In this document: positions 52,861 through 61,230 of the stretch, one piece after another
How positions within the stretch are numbered: position 1 is the stretch's first letter
Layout: every line of letters begins with the position of its first letter
NCBI GenBank assembly: GCA_900468805.1
Contig: UEIF01000010.1
Location: 18,596 to 82,595, forward strand
Origin: Hyphomicrobiales bacterium
GTDB taxonomy: Bacteria > Pseudomonadota > Alphaproteobacteria > Rhizobiales > Rhizobiaceae
Reading direction: 5' to 3'
Length of the DNA: 64,000 bases
The notes under the pieces: model-generated
Told to the model about the DNA's origin: nothing
The model's database searches: none
The model's input: the letters and a program-made list of their open reading frames with translations, nothing else
Program-made: the position numbers and the translations under genes

Positions 52861-53461
52861 CCGACAAATCTCTCCGCCGTTTCAGGTGCCAATCGCCCGG
52901 CGGAGATCATGGTTCTCCGGCCTCTCCTGTTTGCGGCGCCGTTCGTCTGGTTTCCGGTGGCTCGTCGCCGGCCATTTCTATCGATGGCTCATGGTAAGCA
53001 AAGCTACGGATCTGCTTCAAGAAATCATCCGTCTTTCGGGTTCCATCTGTAACTAAATTATTGAATCCGAAGGACTTATGGCTGCGCTCATGAATGTTCC
53101 GCTTGGATTCGATCAGCGGGAATGCACGCTCACGGCCAGAGCTGAAAGCGGTTCCGGATGAGAAAAATTCGGAAAAGTTCAAAAAAAGTCGAATTTTGTC
53201 TCCGGGCGGGTCTTCAATAACCATCCGGTAAGAATGTGCCGTTATCTGTTGATGCGTGGCGGGGACAACCGCTGCTTTTCCGGATCAGGTACTGCGTCCC
53301 GGAAAAAGCGAGCTTCATCGTGTAAGGGTGAAGACGCCAGCGTTTACGGCAAACCGCATTGGGCTTCATGGCTCGATCGCGGTTTTCGCATTTTCAGGCC
53401 TCGGTTGACCGTCCGCCCGCCGGCATTGTAGGCCTGCCTGGAAGCGTTCACGGATAGAGTT
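52861..53461. other. Intergenic region upstream of cobQ, no gene recognised
   Basis: About 600 bases, AT-richer than the neighbours, especially 53160-53220 with A-runs and a long inverted repeat AAATTCG...CGAATTT. Open frames here (for example one at 52907-53224 on the minus strand) show no family features and poor codon use. No B12 box or other riboswitch motif was found before cobQ. With the pseudogene next to it, the region looks like decayed DNA. Confidence 0.5.
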
Positions 53462-54916
53462 ATGACCAGAGCCATCATGCTGCAGGGAACCGGCTCGGAT
53501 GTCGGCAAGACGGTGCTGGTGGCGGGGCTCTGCCGGCTGGCGGCCAATCGCGGGCTGAAGGTGCGGCCGTTCAAGCCGCAGAACATGTCTAACAATGCGG
53601 CAGTTTCCGACGACGGCGGCGAGATCGGCCGGGCGCAATGGCTGCAATCGCTCGCAGCACGTACGCCCTCGTCAGTGCATATGAACCCGGTGCTCTTGAA
53701 ACCGCAGTCCGAGAATGGCAGCCAGATCATCGTGCAGGGCAGGGTGTTCGGGCAGGCGAAGGGGCGCGATTATCAGCGGCTGAAGCCGCAGCTTCTGGCC
53801 TCTGTGCTGCAGAGTTTCGGCAAGGTGTCCGAGGGTGCGGACCTCGTCATCGTCGAGGGTGCGGGTTCGCCGGCCGAAATCAATCTCAGGGCTGGCGATA
53901 TTGCCAATATGGGCTTTGCGACGCGGGCGAACGTCCCTGTCGTTCTCGTCGGCGATATCGATCGTGGCGGGGTCATCGCTTCGCTGGTCGGCACGCATGC
54001 GATCCTCGCTGAGGAAGATCGCAAGATGATCTCGGGTTACATCATCAACAAGTTTCGCGGCGACGTTTCGCTGTTTGACGACGGTATCCGCTCTATCGAA
54101 GGTTTTACCGGCTGGCCGTGCTTCGGCGTCGTGCCCTGGCTGAAGGCGGCGGGGCGACTGCCGGCCGAGGATTCCGTCGTGCTGGAGCGGCTGGCGAAAG
54201 GGGCGGCGGGCGCGCTGAAGATTGCCGTGCCGGTGCTGCCGCGCATTGCCAATTTCGACGATCTCGATCCGCTTCGGGCCGAGCCCGATGTCGAGCTTGT
54301 CTTCGTGCGGGCAGGCGAGCGGCTGCCCGATGATGCGGGGCTCGTCATCCTTCCCGGTTCGAAATCGACGATATCGGATCTCGCCGATCTCAGGGCCCTG
54401 GGATGGGACCGCGACCTTGCCGCCCATGTCAGGCGCGGCGGCCGGGTGATCGGCATTTGCGGTGGCTATCAGATGCTCGGCCGCACTGTACGTGATCCGC
54501 TCGGCATCGAGGGAGCGACGACAGAGATCGAAGGGCTCGGCCTGCTCGATGTCGAGACGGAGATGGCGCCGGAGAAGACGGTGCGCAACAGCAGCGCCCA
54601 TTCGGCGGAATATGATGTGCCGCTGTCAGGCTATCAGATTCATCTCGGCATCACGCGAGGGGAGGATTGTGCCCGCCCGGCGGCGATCGTGGACGGATTG
54701 GCCGATGGTGCGGTTTCGGCCGACGGCCGGATCATGGGCACCTATCTGCATGGCCTCTTCGGCAGCGACGCCTACCGCACCCGGCTGCTTCAAAGCTTTG
54801 GCCTCTCAGGTGAAGGCGGTAATTATCGCGAGAGCGTCGACCGTGCGCTCGACGAGGTCGCAGGTGGCCTGGAGCAACATCTCGACCCGCACTGGCTTGC
54901 AGGGCTGCTCGGCTAG
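53462..54916 (+). CDS. cobQ: Cobyric acid synthase
   Basis: CobQ amidates four side chains (b, d, e and g) of adenosylcobyrinic acid a,c-diamide using glutamine and ATP. The 484 residues match the family. The N-terminal dethiobiotin-synthetase-like ATPase part has MLQGTGSDVGKTVLVAGLCR (residues 6-25) and KPQNMSNNAAV; the C-terminal class I glutaminase part has LPGSKSTISDL and the nucleophile Cys in VIGICGGYQMLGR (about 333). A later GTYLHGLFGSDAYR contains the catalytic His. The gene is alone, 6 kb before the riboswitch-controlled cobP-cobW-cobN group. Confidence 0.97.
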   Translation: MTRAIMLQGTGSDVGKTVLVAGLCRLAANRGLKVRPFKPQNMSNNAAVSDDGGEIGRAQWLQSLAARTPSSVHMNPVLLKPQSENGSQIIVQGRVFGQAKGRDYQRLKPQLLASVLQSFGKVSEGADLVIVEGAGSPAEINLRAGDIANMGFATRANVPVVLVGDIDRGGVIASLVGTHAILAEEDRKMISGYIINKFRGDVSLFDDGIRSIEGFTGWPCFGVVPWLKAAGRLPAEDSVVLERLAKGAAGALKIAVPVLPRIANFDDLDPLRAEPDVELVFVRAGERLPDDAGLVILPGSKSTISDLADLRALGWDRDLAAHVRRGGRVIGICGGYQMLGRTVRDPLGIEGATTEIEGLGLLDVETEMAPEKTVRNSSAHSAEYDVPLSGYQIHLGITRGEDCARPAAIVDGLADGAVSADGRIMGTYLHGLFGSDAYRTRLLQSFGLSGEGGNYRESVDRALDEVAGGLEQHLDPHWLAGLLG

Positions 54917-54966
54917 GTCGGATATGGCCTGCGTTCAGCGAAGACGCTCAGCTCTTGCCAAATTAG

Positions 54967-54979
54967 TTGACTGAGTCCA
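54967..54979. promoter_or_regulatory. Candidate MarR-type operator upstream of SDR gene
   Basis: TTGACTGAGTCCA is a 12-of-13 match to the perfect inverted repeat at 7927-7939, and lies 43 bases before the SDR start codon. A MarR gene directly follows the SDR gene on the opposite strand. Control of the SDR gene by that MarR is inferred. Confidence 0.45.
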
Positions 54980-55022
54980 TTAATTGTCGCTGCAACGCAC
55001 CCAGTCGAGAGCGATAAAGAGC

Positions 55023-55793
55023 ATGAGCATACTGGATGGATTCTCACTGGCGGGCCAGGTGGCGCTCGTGACCGGTGGCGGCCGCGGCCTGGGCTTCGAG
55101 ATGGCACGCGCACTTGCCGAGGCCGGTGCGCACGTCATCGTCACCGGTCGCACGGCGGCGACGCTGGAAGATGCCGTAAGGATCATCCGCGCCGCTGGTG
55201 GCACGGCGCAGGCCGCCGCGTTCGACATCGCCGACCGAGAGGCCCAGCGCGGGCTGATGGCCGATATCGAAAAGACCCATGGCCGTCTCGATATCCTGAT
55301 CAACAATGTCGGCGCCCGCGACAGGCGGCCGCTGGCCGAATTCGACGACGATGCCATCATCGAGCTGCTGCGCACCGATCTGGCCGCCGCGATAACGCTT
55401 TCGCGGGACGCAACCGTGCTGATGAAACGGCGCAATTACGGCCGCCTGATCGCGGTGACCTCGATCAGCGGCCATGTCGTAATGCCCGGCGACTGCGTCT
55501 ATCCGGCGGCCAAGCAGGGCCTGACCGGCCTGATGCGCGCCATGGCGGTCGAATTCGGCCCGCATGGCATCACCAGCAACGCGATTGCGCCCGGCTGGTT
55601 CGCCACAGAGACGAATGCGGCGATGGCTGCAAACGAGGAATTGATGCCCTTCGTGCGCCAGCGCATCCCGGTCCAGCGCTGGGGCCGCCCGGACGAGATC
55701 GCCGGCGCGGCGCTGTTTCTTGCAAGCGGTGCCGCTTCCTTCGTCAACGGCCACGTGCTCACCGTCGACGGCGGCATGACGGTCAGGATGTGA
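55023..55793 (+). CDS. SDR-family oxidoreductase
   Basis: A 256-residue classical short-chain dehydrogenase. The cofactor motif is TGGGRGLGFEMARAL (about residues 18-32), followed by the NNVGARDRRPL segment, catalytic Ser in VTSISGHVVMPG (about 145) and the YPAAK pair (about 159-163). It resembles gluconate 5-dehydrogenase and 3-oxoacyl-ACP reductase relatives; the substrate is unknown. ATG 55023 fits the family start; the ribosome-binding site is weak (AAAGAGC). It converges with the MarR gene after 34 bases, and a MarR-like operator lies upstream. Confidence 0.9.
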   Translation: MSILDGFSLAGQVALVTGGGRGLGFEMARALAEAGAHVIVTGRTAATLEDAVRIIRAAGGTAQAAAFDIADREAQRGLMADIEKTHGRLDILINNVGARDRRPLAEFDDDAIIELLRTDLAAAITLSRDATVLMKRRNYGRLIAVTSISGHVVMPGDCVYPAAKQGLTGLMRAMAVEFGPHGITSNAIAPGWFATETNAAMAANEELMPFVRQRIPVQRWGRPDEIAGAALFLASGAASFVNGHVLTVDGGMTVRM

Positions 55794-55827
55794 GCGGAGA
55801 TGCCTGCCTTCATTCCTGCGGCGTTTT

Positions 55828-56331
55828 TCATGGCTTCTCACCGGAGTGGGTGGAGGCCTGCTCGGGATGCGGTTCTTTCAGCGACGGCGGAGAGGTCCGG
55901 GCGAAGATATTGCCGAGATCGGTGAGGAAGGTCAGCAGCAGGTTGAATTCCGACTCGCTGTAGGAGTCCAGGATCGCGGAGACCGGCTCGCTCTGCTCCT
56001 CGTAGAGCCGGGTGGCGCGTGCCGAGGCCTCGGGACAGGCAACCAGGACAAGGCGGCGTTTGTCGGTCTCATCCCGTTGCCTGACGACAAAGCCGGTCGC
56101 CTCCAGCTTGTCGATCAGCCCGCTGACCGTCCCGATCTTCAATCCGACCTCGCGCGACAGGGCCGTCATCGACAGCGGTCCGAGTTTTTCCAACAGCCGG
56201 AAGCACTTGAATTCGGTGCTGGTCAAGCCCACCTGCTCGGCCACCTTCTGGTGGAACAGCCCGAGCCGGGCCGAAAACAGCTGGACCGTCGGAATGTAGC
56301 GCGCGAGGCGGTCAGTTGACTTTTTCGGCAA
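55828..56331 (-). CDS. MarR-family transcriptional regulator
   Basis: A 167-residue regulator with a MarR winged helix: TSTEFKCFRLLEKLGPLSMT (about residues 37-56), recognition helix SREVGLKIGTVSGLIDKLEA and wing VRQRDETDKRRLVLVACPEA. The start appears to be TTG 56331, with GGAG about ten bases upstream. It is divergent from a DUF1330 gene and convergent with the SDR gene, whose upstream region holds a MarR-like site. Ligand unknown, probably a phenolic or aromatic compound as in the family. Confidence 0.88.
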   Translation of the reverse strand: MPKKSTDRLARYIPTVQLFSARLGLFHQKVAEQVGLTSTEFKCFRLLEKLGPLSMTALSREVGLKIGTVSGLIDKLEATGFVVRQRDETDKRRLVLVACPEASARATRLYEEQSEPVSAILDSYSESEFNLLLTFLTDLGNIFARTSPPSLKEPHPEQASTHSGEKP

Positions 56332-56435
56332 AACGTTTAGATCTCCGAACTAATTGTTTCGATATTCTAAGGAATCGTCAGCGTCATGTCGATACTCTCG
56401 CATGGCTGTTCGGCCCTTGTCACAGGCAGCGATCC

Positions 56436-56735
56436 ATGAGCGCCTATTTCATTCTCGAAATCCATCCCGATATCAAAGATCAGGCGATCGATGATTATCT
56501 TGCATGCATATCGGCGGATATGACGTTCCATGGAGGCCGTGTCCGGTCTCCGGGCGGCAGGGTCCAGCCGGTCCAGGGAAACCGGCAGATGAACAGGCTT
56601 CTGATCATCGAATTCCGCACCGCCTCCATTGCCCGGGAATGGTATGAGGAGGCGAGGCAGGCAAATGAAGGTGTCGCCAGGTATCGTTCTCTCTTCGCCT
56701 GCCCCGCGGTTATCGTTGCCGGGATGGATGGTTAG
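56436..56735 (+). CDS. DUF1330-family protein
   Basis: A 99-residue protein of the dimeric alpha-beta barrel DUF1330 group: AYFILEIHPDIKDQAIDDYL at the start, GGRVRSPGGRVQPVQG (about residues 33-48) and the end motif LLIIEFRTASIAREWYEEAR with a conserved aromatic-acidic pair. Function unknown. ATG 56436 is preferred over the longer frame, whose extra part overlaps the MarR gene start. Divergent from the MarR gene, which may control it. Confidence 0.8.
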   Translation: MSAYFILEIHPDIKDQAIDDYLACISADMTFHGGRVRSPGGRVQPVQGNRQMNRLLIIEFRTASIAREWYEEARQANEGVARYRSLFACPAVIVAGMDG

Positions 56736-56845
56736 AAACATTGGCCTCGCAGCCATTGCCTGAGGTCGCAGCCCGGTTCGGCATTGCCGCCCATTCGCCC
56801 TATTTCCGATTATAGAATTGCACCGGCCCATGTGGAGGTTCCGAA

Positions 56846-58039
56846 ATTAACGATCATATTCAGTGGCTTATAGACGAGGGAATCAGGAGCGAACATATCG
56901 GTGAGCTCATTGCCGGATTGTGCGATCGGCTGATCGCGGATGGCTTTCCCATCTGGCGAGGCAGCATCGCGATGCCATCCATTCATCCCATGTATGCCGG
57001 CATCTCGGCCAATTTCGTGCGGGGCGGCGCGACCACCATCGAGAGGGCCGAATATGGCAGCGCGGCGCAGCTGAGCTTCGAGAAGACGCCGATCTATTAT
57101 CTGTTGGGCCGAGGCGAAACGTTGGGGCGCTGGATCCTTGCCAAGGGGGAGGGGGTCGACGACTATCCGCAGCTTGCAGAATTCGCGCTTGGCGGCGGTA
57201 CGGATCATCTGGTCAGCCTGCTGGAGTTTCCGAAGGAGGCCGCGTTGCGCGGGGTCAGCCTGTCCCTGACAAGCGACAGGCCGGGCGGATTTTCCAATGA
57301 TCAGCTGACGATTATCGCAAAGCTTTTCCCGGCACTGGGGCTTGCCTGCTACCGCATCGCGGCATCGAGAACCGCCTCGGACATCCTTGCTGTCTATACA
57401 GGCGCTAAGACGAGTGCGCGCATCCTTGCGGGCGAGGTCCAGAGGGGAACGGGAGGCGCCATCAATGCCGCGATCCTGCTTGCGGACCTCAGAAACTTCA
57501 CGGCGTTGACCGAAGTCTATCAACCCGGTGAGATCGCCGGGTTTCTGAACGAGCATTTCGAGCTGATCGGCCGCCATGTCGAGGAAAATTCCGGCGAGAT
57601 CCTCAAGTTCATGGGCGACAGCGTATTGGCGATCTTTCCGACAGGCGGTGAAGACGGCGAGGATCCCGAGAAGGCCTGCATGGCTGCGCTCGCCTCGACC
57701 CGAAATGTTCTGGAGGCAAACGAGGCGCTCAATCGTCGGCGGATGCGCGAGGGCGGGCCTGATATCGGCGTCGACGTCGTCCTGCATCTCGGCGAGGTGT
57801 TTTACGGAAATGTCGGCGCTCGCGGCAGGCTTGATTTCACCGTGATCGGCAGGGCCGTCAACGAGGCCTCGCGGCTCGAGAAACTCTGCGGCGAACTCGG
57901 CCAGCCCCTTCTGATGTCGGAAAGCTTCGCGGCCGCCTGCGGTGTCGCCTGCGAACATCTGGGATCGTTCGAATTGCGAGGCGTTTCGAGGAGGGCGGAC
58001 GTGTTCAAGCTCGCGGTACCTACTACTGCAGTGGCCTGA
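56846..58039 (+). CDS. Adenylate/guanylate cyclase (class III), probable AUU start
   Basis: A protein of about 397 residues. The N-terminal ~180 residues (DHIQWLIDEGIRSEHIGELI, LCDRLIADGFPIWRGSIAMP, HPMYAGISANFVRGG) match the sensory region found with rhizobial adenylate cyclases. The class III catalytic domain (about 210-390) has AAILLADLRNFTALTEVYQ (metal Asp), ILKFMGDSVLAIFP and the FTVIGRAVNEASRLEKLCGE segment. The frame upstream of TTG 56918 stays open back to a stop at 56813 and the coding similarity continues, yet no ATG, GTG or TTG exists there. GGAGG (56834-56838) is seven bases before ATT 56846, which would give I/M-N-D-H-I. TTG 56918 is the conventional alternative. Confidence 0.75.
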   Translation: MNDHIQWLIDEGIRSEHIGELIAGLCDRLIADGFPIWRGSIAMPSIHPMYAGISANFVRGGATTIERAEYGSAAQLSFEKTPIYYLLGRGETLGRWILAKGEGVDDYPQLAEFALGGGTDHLVSLLEFPKEAALRGVSLSLTSDRPGGFSNDQLTIIAKLFPALGLACYRIAASRTASDILAVYTGAKTSARILAGEVQRGTGGAINAAILLADLRNFTALTEVYQPGEIAGFLNEHFELIGRHVEENSGEILKFMGDSVLAIFPTGGEDGEDPEKACMAALASTRNVLEANEALNRRRMREGGPDIGVDVVLHLGEVFYGNVGARGRLDFTVIGRAVNEASRLEKLCGELGQPLLMSESFAAACGVACEHLGSFELRGVSRRADVFKLAVPTTAVA

Positions 58040-58114
58040 AATCGGAATCGATTTTCAGAAAGTTTGATGCGTAGCTCTAATGGCGGCGTGTTTCTGACTT
58101 CAGCGGCAAATGCC

Positions 58115-59908
58115 TCAGATCTCGCCCGAGACCTCACGGCGGCGGCGGTCGAGTTCTTCGCTGTAGCGGCGCAGCGTGTGGCTTTCGCTGAGCTGGCCGA
58201 TCACCTTGCGCTCGATGAGGTTGTTGACGACGGCGAGCGCTTCGCTTTCGGTCTTGTCGAAGATCGCAGCCGCCTGTTTGGCGTTCATCTGCGGCTGCAG
58301 GAAGTCGTTTTTATACCGGATAAAATCAGTCAGCTGCTGGGCTTCGTCCTGCGCGCTGGTGGGGTTGGCGTAGATTTCCGGTACCAGCACGAGGCCGGCA
58401 TATTTGTCGCCTTCTTCCACGAGGATGACGCGCTGCGTCGAGCCGATCGGGAAGGCCTGCTTGAATTCGTCCAGCGTTATTCCGGGTTTTGCCGTCTTCA
58501 CGTCCGATCGCATCAGCTTGTCGACGGTCAGGTTGCGGATCCAGCCGACATCATGGGCACTGCGGATGCTTTCGCCGCGCAGATGAAAGCGCCATGTGGC
58601 GAAGGAATAGCCGAAGGTCGTGCGCACCACGAGCGAGGAGGTGATGACGGCGGCGAGCACCAAAGCGGTGATCGGAAAGTCGCCGGTGATCTCCAGCGCC
58701 AGGAAGGTCATGGTCAACGGCCCGCCGATGACGGCGACGGCCAGCGAGCTCATGCCGACGACGGCATAGATAACCGGCGTCAGGCTTGCATCGGCGAAAT
58801 AAGGAGCCGAGTAGGCGAAGAGCTTGCCAAGCAGCGCACCCATGAAAAGCGAGGCGAAGAACAGGCCGCCCCTGAAACCGGAGCCGATCGAGACAGCGGA
58901 GGCCACCGATTTCAGCAGAAACAGGCCGATGAGTGCCGGGATGGTGATCTCATGGGCGAGGTTCAGATGCAGCGCGCCGTGGCCGGCGGCCAGCACCTGC
59001 GGCGAGACCAGCGCCAGGAGGCCGACGACGATGCCGCCGAGCGCCGGGCGGAAGGGCAGTGCGATGGAGCTTTTGCGCGCCAGTTCCTCGACGAAGGAGA
59101 CGCCCTGCATGATGAGGATGCCGACGCCGGCGCAGACAGCGCCAAGCAGCAGCGCCGGAACGTAATCGGCCGGGGCGACCGCGCCGAAGCTGCCGACATC
59201 GATGATGAAATCGCTGCCGGAGAGCAGACGGGCGACCAGCGTAGCGACAAGAGCGGCGACGACGACAGGCGTCAGAGAGACGATCGTGTAGGTGCCGATG
59301 ATGAGCTCAAAGGCATAGAAGGCGCCAGTCAGCGGCGCGTTGAAGGCGGCAGCGATGGCGCCCGCCGCACCGCAGCCGACGAGGACGCGCATGTCGGAGC
59401 GGCGCAACTGCAGCTTCAGCCCGAATTTCGAGGCGATGCCGGCGGCAAGCTGCGTATAGCCCGCTTCCAGCCCCACGGATGCGCCGAAACCATTGGAGAC
59501 AAGATTCTGGATGGCGACGAGGATGCTGTCCGTCAGCGACAGGCGGCCGCCATGCAGCGCATTCGCCTCGATCGGGTCGACCATCGGTTTCTTGCGCCAT
59601 TTGGCGAGAATGAAGATGAGTAGGCCGAGCAGCATGCCGCCGGCAACCGGGGCGGCCATCAGCAGGAACTTGTTGTCGATCTGCGAGGCGCTGAGCCTCG
59701 TCGTGCCGTCTATGCCGAAGATCAGCCTGTGCATCTCCTCCGAGACGTAGCTCATGGCGGTGACCGCAAGCCCCGAGGCGATACCGACGAGCGCACCGGC
59801 AAAGACCATGCCCATTTCGCTATGTCGGACGAGCGCGCGCATGCGTCCCGGATCGAGGACTGTGCCAAGAGGGCCGAGGCGGCGGATATCCATTCGGGAG
59901 AGCATCAT
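58115..59908 (-). CDS. ClC-family chloride channel/transporter with CBS domains
   Basis: A 597-residue membrane protein. The ClC core covers about residues 30-450 with the filter regions altered from E. coli ClcA: SNGFGASVGLEAGYTQ (about 140-155, with the gating Glu), GSGFRGGLFFASLFMGALLG (about 348-367) and the later ALEITGDFP. Two CBS-like segments follow (about 465-590: LTVDKLMRSDVKTAKPGITL, then IFDKTESEALAVVNNLIERK). It carries Cl- in exchange for H+, or acts as a channel. ATG 59908 (MMLSRMDIRRL) is the chosen start; ATG 59905 is nearly equivalent. The gene is alone. Confidence 0.92.
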   Translation of the reverse strand: MMLSRMDIRRLGPLGTVLDPGRMRALVRHSEMGMVFAGALVGIASGLAVTAMSYVSEEMHRLIFGIDGTTRLSASQIDNKFLLMAAPVAGGMLLGLLIFILAKWRKKPMVDPIEANALHGGRLSLTDSILVAIQNLVSNGFGASVGLEAGYTQLAAGIASKFGLKLQLRRSDMRVLVGCGAAGAIAAAFNAPLTGAFYAFELIIGTYTIVSLTPVVVAALVATLVARLLSGSDFIIDVGSFGAVAPADYVPALLLGAVCAGVGILIMQGVSFVEELARKSSIALPFRPALGGIVVGLLALVSPQVLAAGHGALHLNLAHEITIPALIGLFLLKSVASAVSIGSGFRGGLFFASLFMGALLGKLFAYSAPYFADASLTPVIYAVVGMSSLAVAVIGGPLTMTFLALEITGDFPITALVLAAVITSSLVVRTTFGYSFATWRFHLRGESIRSAHDVGWIRNLTVDKLMRSDVKTAKPGITLDEFKQAFPIGSTQRVILVEEGDKYAGLVLVPEIYANPTSAQDEAQQLTDFIRYKNDFLQPQMNAKQAAAIFDKTESEALAVVNNLIERKVIGQLSESHTLRRYSEELDRRRREVSGEI

Positions 59909-60127
59909 GGGGAAACTAGGCAGCAGGAGTGCAGGTCAAGGGCGGGGCCGGCATCCGCATGAGCGGCAATTGCGGCGAAATACCGGCCGGGCCGTAAAGT
60001 TTTTGTGACGTAAGCCTTTGATTAAAGACGATAATATCTGTAGTCTAAGTCGAGATGAGGGCTGTATGCACCCAGTGCGCCAATTGACATGGCGGGGGCG
60101 GGGGCCTAACCATGAATAGACATAATG

Positions 60128-60492
60128 GATGGTTCCGGATCGGCGTTACGCCTTCCGGATGAAAAGGGAATGTGACGGGGCGGACCCAAACCGGGCGCTT
60201 TCATCACAGCCGACCCCGCGACTGTAGAGCAGTCAGGGTCTTCCATCCGGCATTTCGACTGCTGCGTCGGCAGCCTGCGTGGTGCAGGCGGGCAAGGTGG
60301 GACAGGTGCCGGAAAAGCCACTGGAAATGCATCGTGATCAGCCGGGGCAGGACGCCTCCAATTCTACGAATCGTCCGCCTTTTCACGAGATGCAGCCGGG
60401 AAGGCGAGGCAGATCCGCTGGCACGATCAGGGGCGACCGCAAACGGTCGCCCCGGTCGCCGCCGACAACTGCGAGCCAGGAGACCTGCCATC
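60128..60492 (+). promoter_or_regulatory. Cobalamin (B12) riboswitch
   Basis: The conserved core elements appear in order: GAAAAGGGAATGTGACGG (60160 on), CCCCGCGACTGTAGAGC (60214 on), GCCACTGG (60317-60324), GGGAAGGC (60398-60405) and the B12 box AGCCAGGAGACCTGCC (60474-60489). A perfect hairpin with stem GGGGCGACCG / CGGTCGCCCC lies at 60430-60453, in a variable region. About 74 bases separate GCCACTGG and GGGAAGGC, a large peripheral insertion. It should repress cobP-cobW-cobN when adenosylcobalamin is plentiful. Confidence 0.95.
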
Positions 60493-60591
60493 CGTGCCGG
60501 GCATAATGCCCATTCTGGGTATTCACCCGCTGCCAGCACGGAGGTTGTCTTGGCTGAAGGATATGATTCAGCGCTGCCTCTGGTGGTGCGG

Positions 60592-60655
60592 TGGGGTTTC
60601 CCCTTCTCCTCCGCGGGGAGAAGGTGGCCCGAAGGGTCGGATGAGGGGCCCGCAG
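60592..60655. repeat. RIME-like intergenic repeat
   Basis: CCCCTTCTCCTCCGCGGGGA continues with GAAGGTGGCCCGAAGGGTCG and GATGAGGGG. The inner stem CCCCTTCTCC / GGGGAGAAGG (60600-60623, A/G-rich arms) and the outer GATGAGGGG end are characteristic of the Rhizobium-specific intergenic mosaic element RIME1. It sits between the riboswitch and cobP. Confidence 0.8.
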
Positions 60656-60716
60656 GGTACTCCTGTCATTTGACGCTTTGCTTGTGTTCGGCGCTTTCTG
60701 CGAGGGTCGTCCGAGC

Positions 60717-61226
60717 ATGACCGCCACCTTCATCCTCGGCGGCGCCCGCTCCGGCAAATCCCGCTTTGCCGAAAACCTCGTGACAGCCAGCGGCCTCGAC
60801 CGCCACTACATCGCCACCGGCCGCGCCTGGGACGACGAAATGCGGGCGCGCATCGACCAGCACAAAGCCGACCGCGGCCCCACCTGGACCACGCATGAGG
60901 AGCCGCTGGATCTGACCGAACGCCTTGCCGCCATCGACGGCGAGGGTAGGGCGATCCTGGTCGACTGCCTGACGCTCTGGCTTACCAACCTGATGATGGA
61001 CGAGCGCGATATCGCCGCCCAGTCTGCCGCCCTTGCCACCTGGCTCCCTACGGCAAAGGCGCGGCTCGTCATCGTTTCCAATGAAGTCGGTCTCGGTATC
61101 GTGCCCGAGAATCGCATGGCGCGGGAGTTCCGCGACCATGCCGGCCGGCTGCACCAAATGATCGCGGCGTCAGCCGCGGACGTCTATTTTATCGCGGCAG
61201 GCCTGCCGCTGAAAATGAAGGGTTAG
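60717..61226 (+). CDS. cobP: Adenosylcobinamide kinase / guanylyltransferase
   Basis: A 169-residue bifunctional enzyme (CobU in enterobacteria) that phosphorylates adenosylcobinamide and adds GMP in the nucleotide-loop assembly of B12. The P-loop [17 protein letters not shown] (about residues 4-20), [17 protein letters not shown] (about 31-47), the guanylylated His region TTHEEPLDL (His about 60) and [15 protein letters not shown] are seen, followed by [23 protein letters not shown] 60717 begins the conserved sequence; the frame runs on upstream to 60678. It is the first gene after the riboswitch, with cobW four bases downstream. Confidence 0.95.
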   Translation: MTATFILGGARSGKSRFAENLVTASGLDRHYIATGRAWDDEMRARIDQHKADRGPTWTTHEEPLDLTERLAAIDGEGRAILVDCLTLWLTNLMMDERDIAAQSAALATWLPTAKARLVIVSNEVGLGIVPENRMAREFRDHAGRLHQMIAASAADVYFIAAGLPLKMKG

Positions 61227-61230
61227 TTCC

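Noticed and set aside
52907..53224. 105-codon minus-strand frame upstream of cobQ
   Set aside because: No conserved features, atypical composition and no ribosome-binding site; it lies in a decayed, AT-rich segment.
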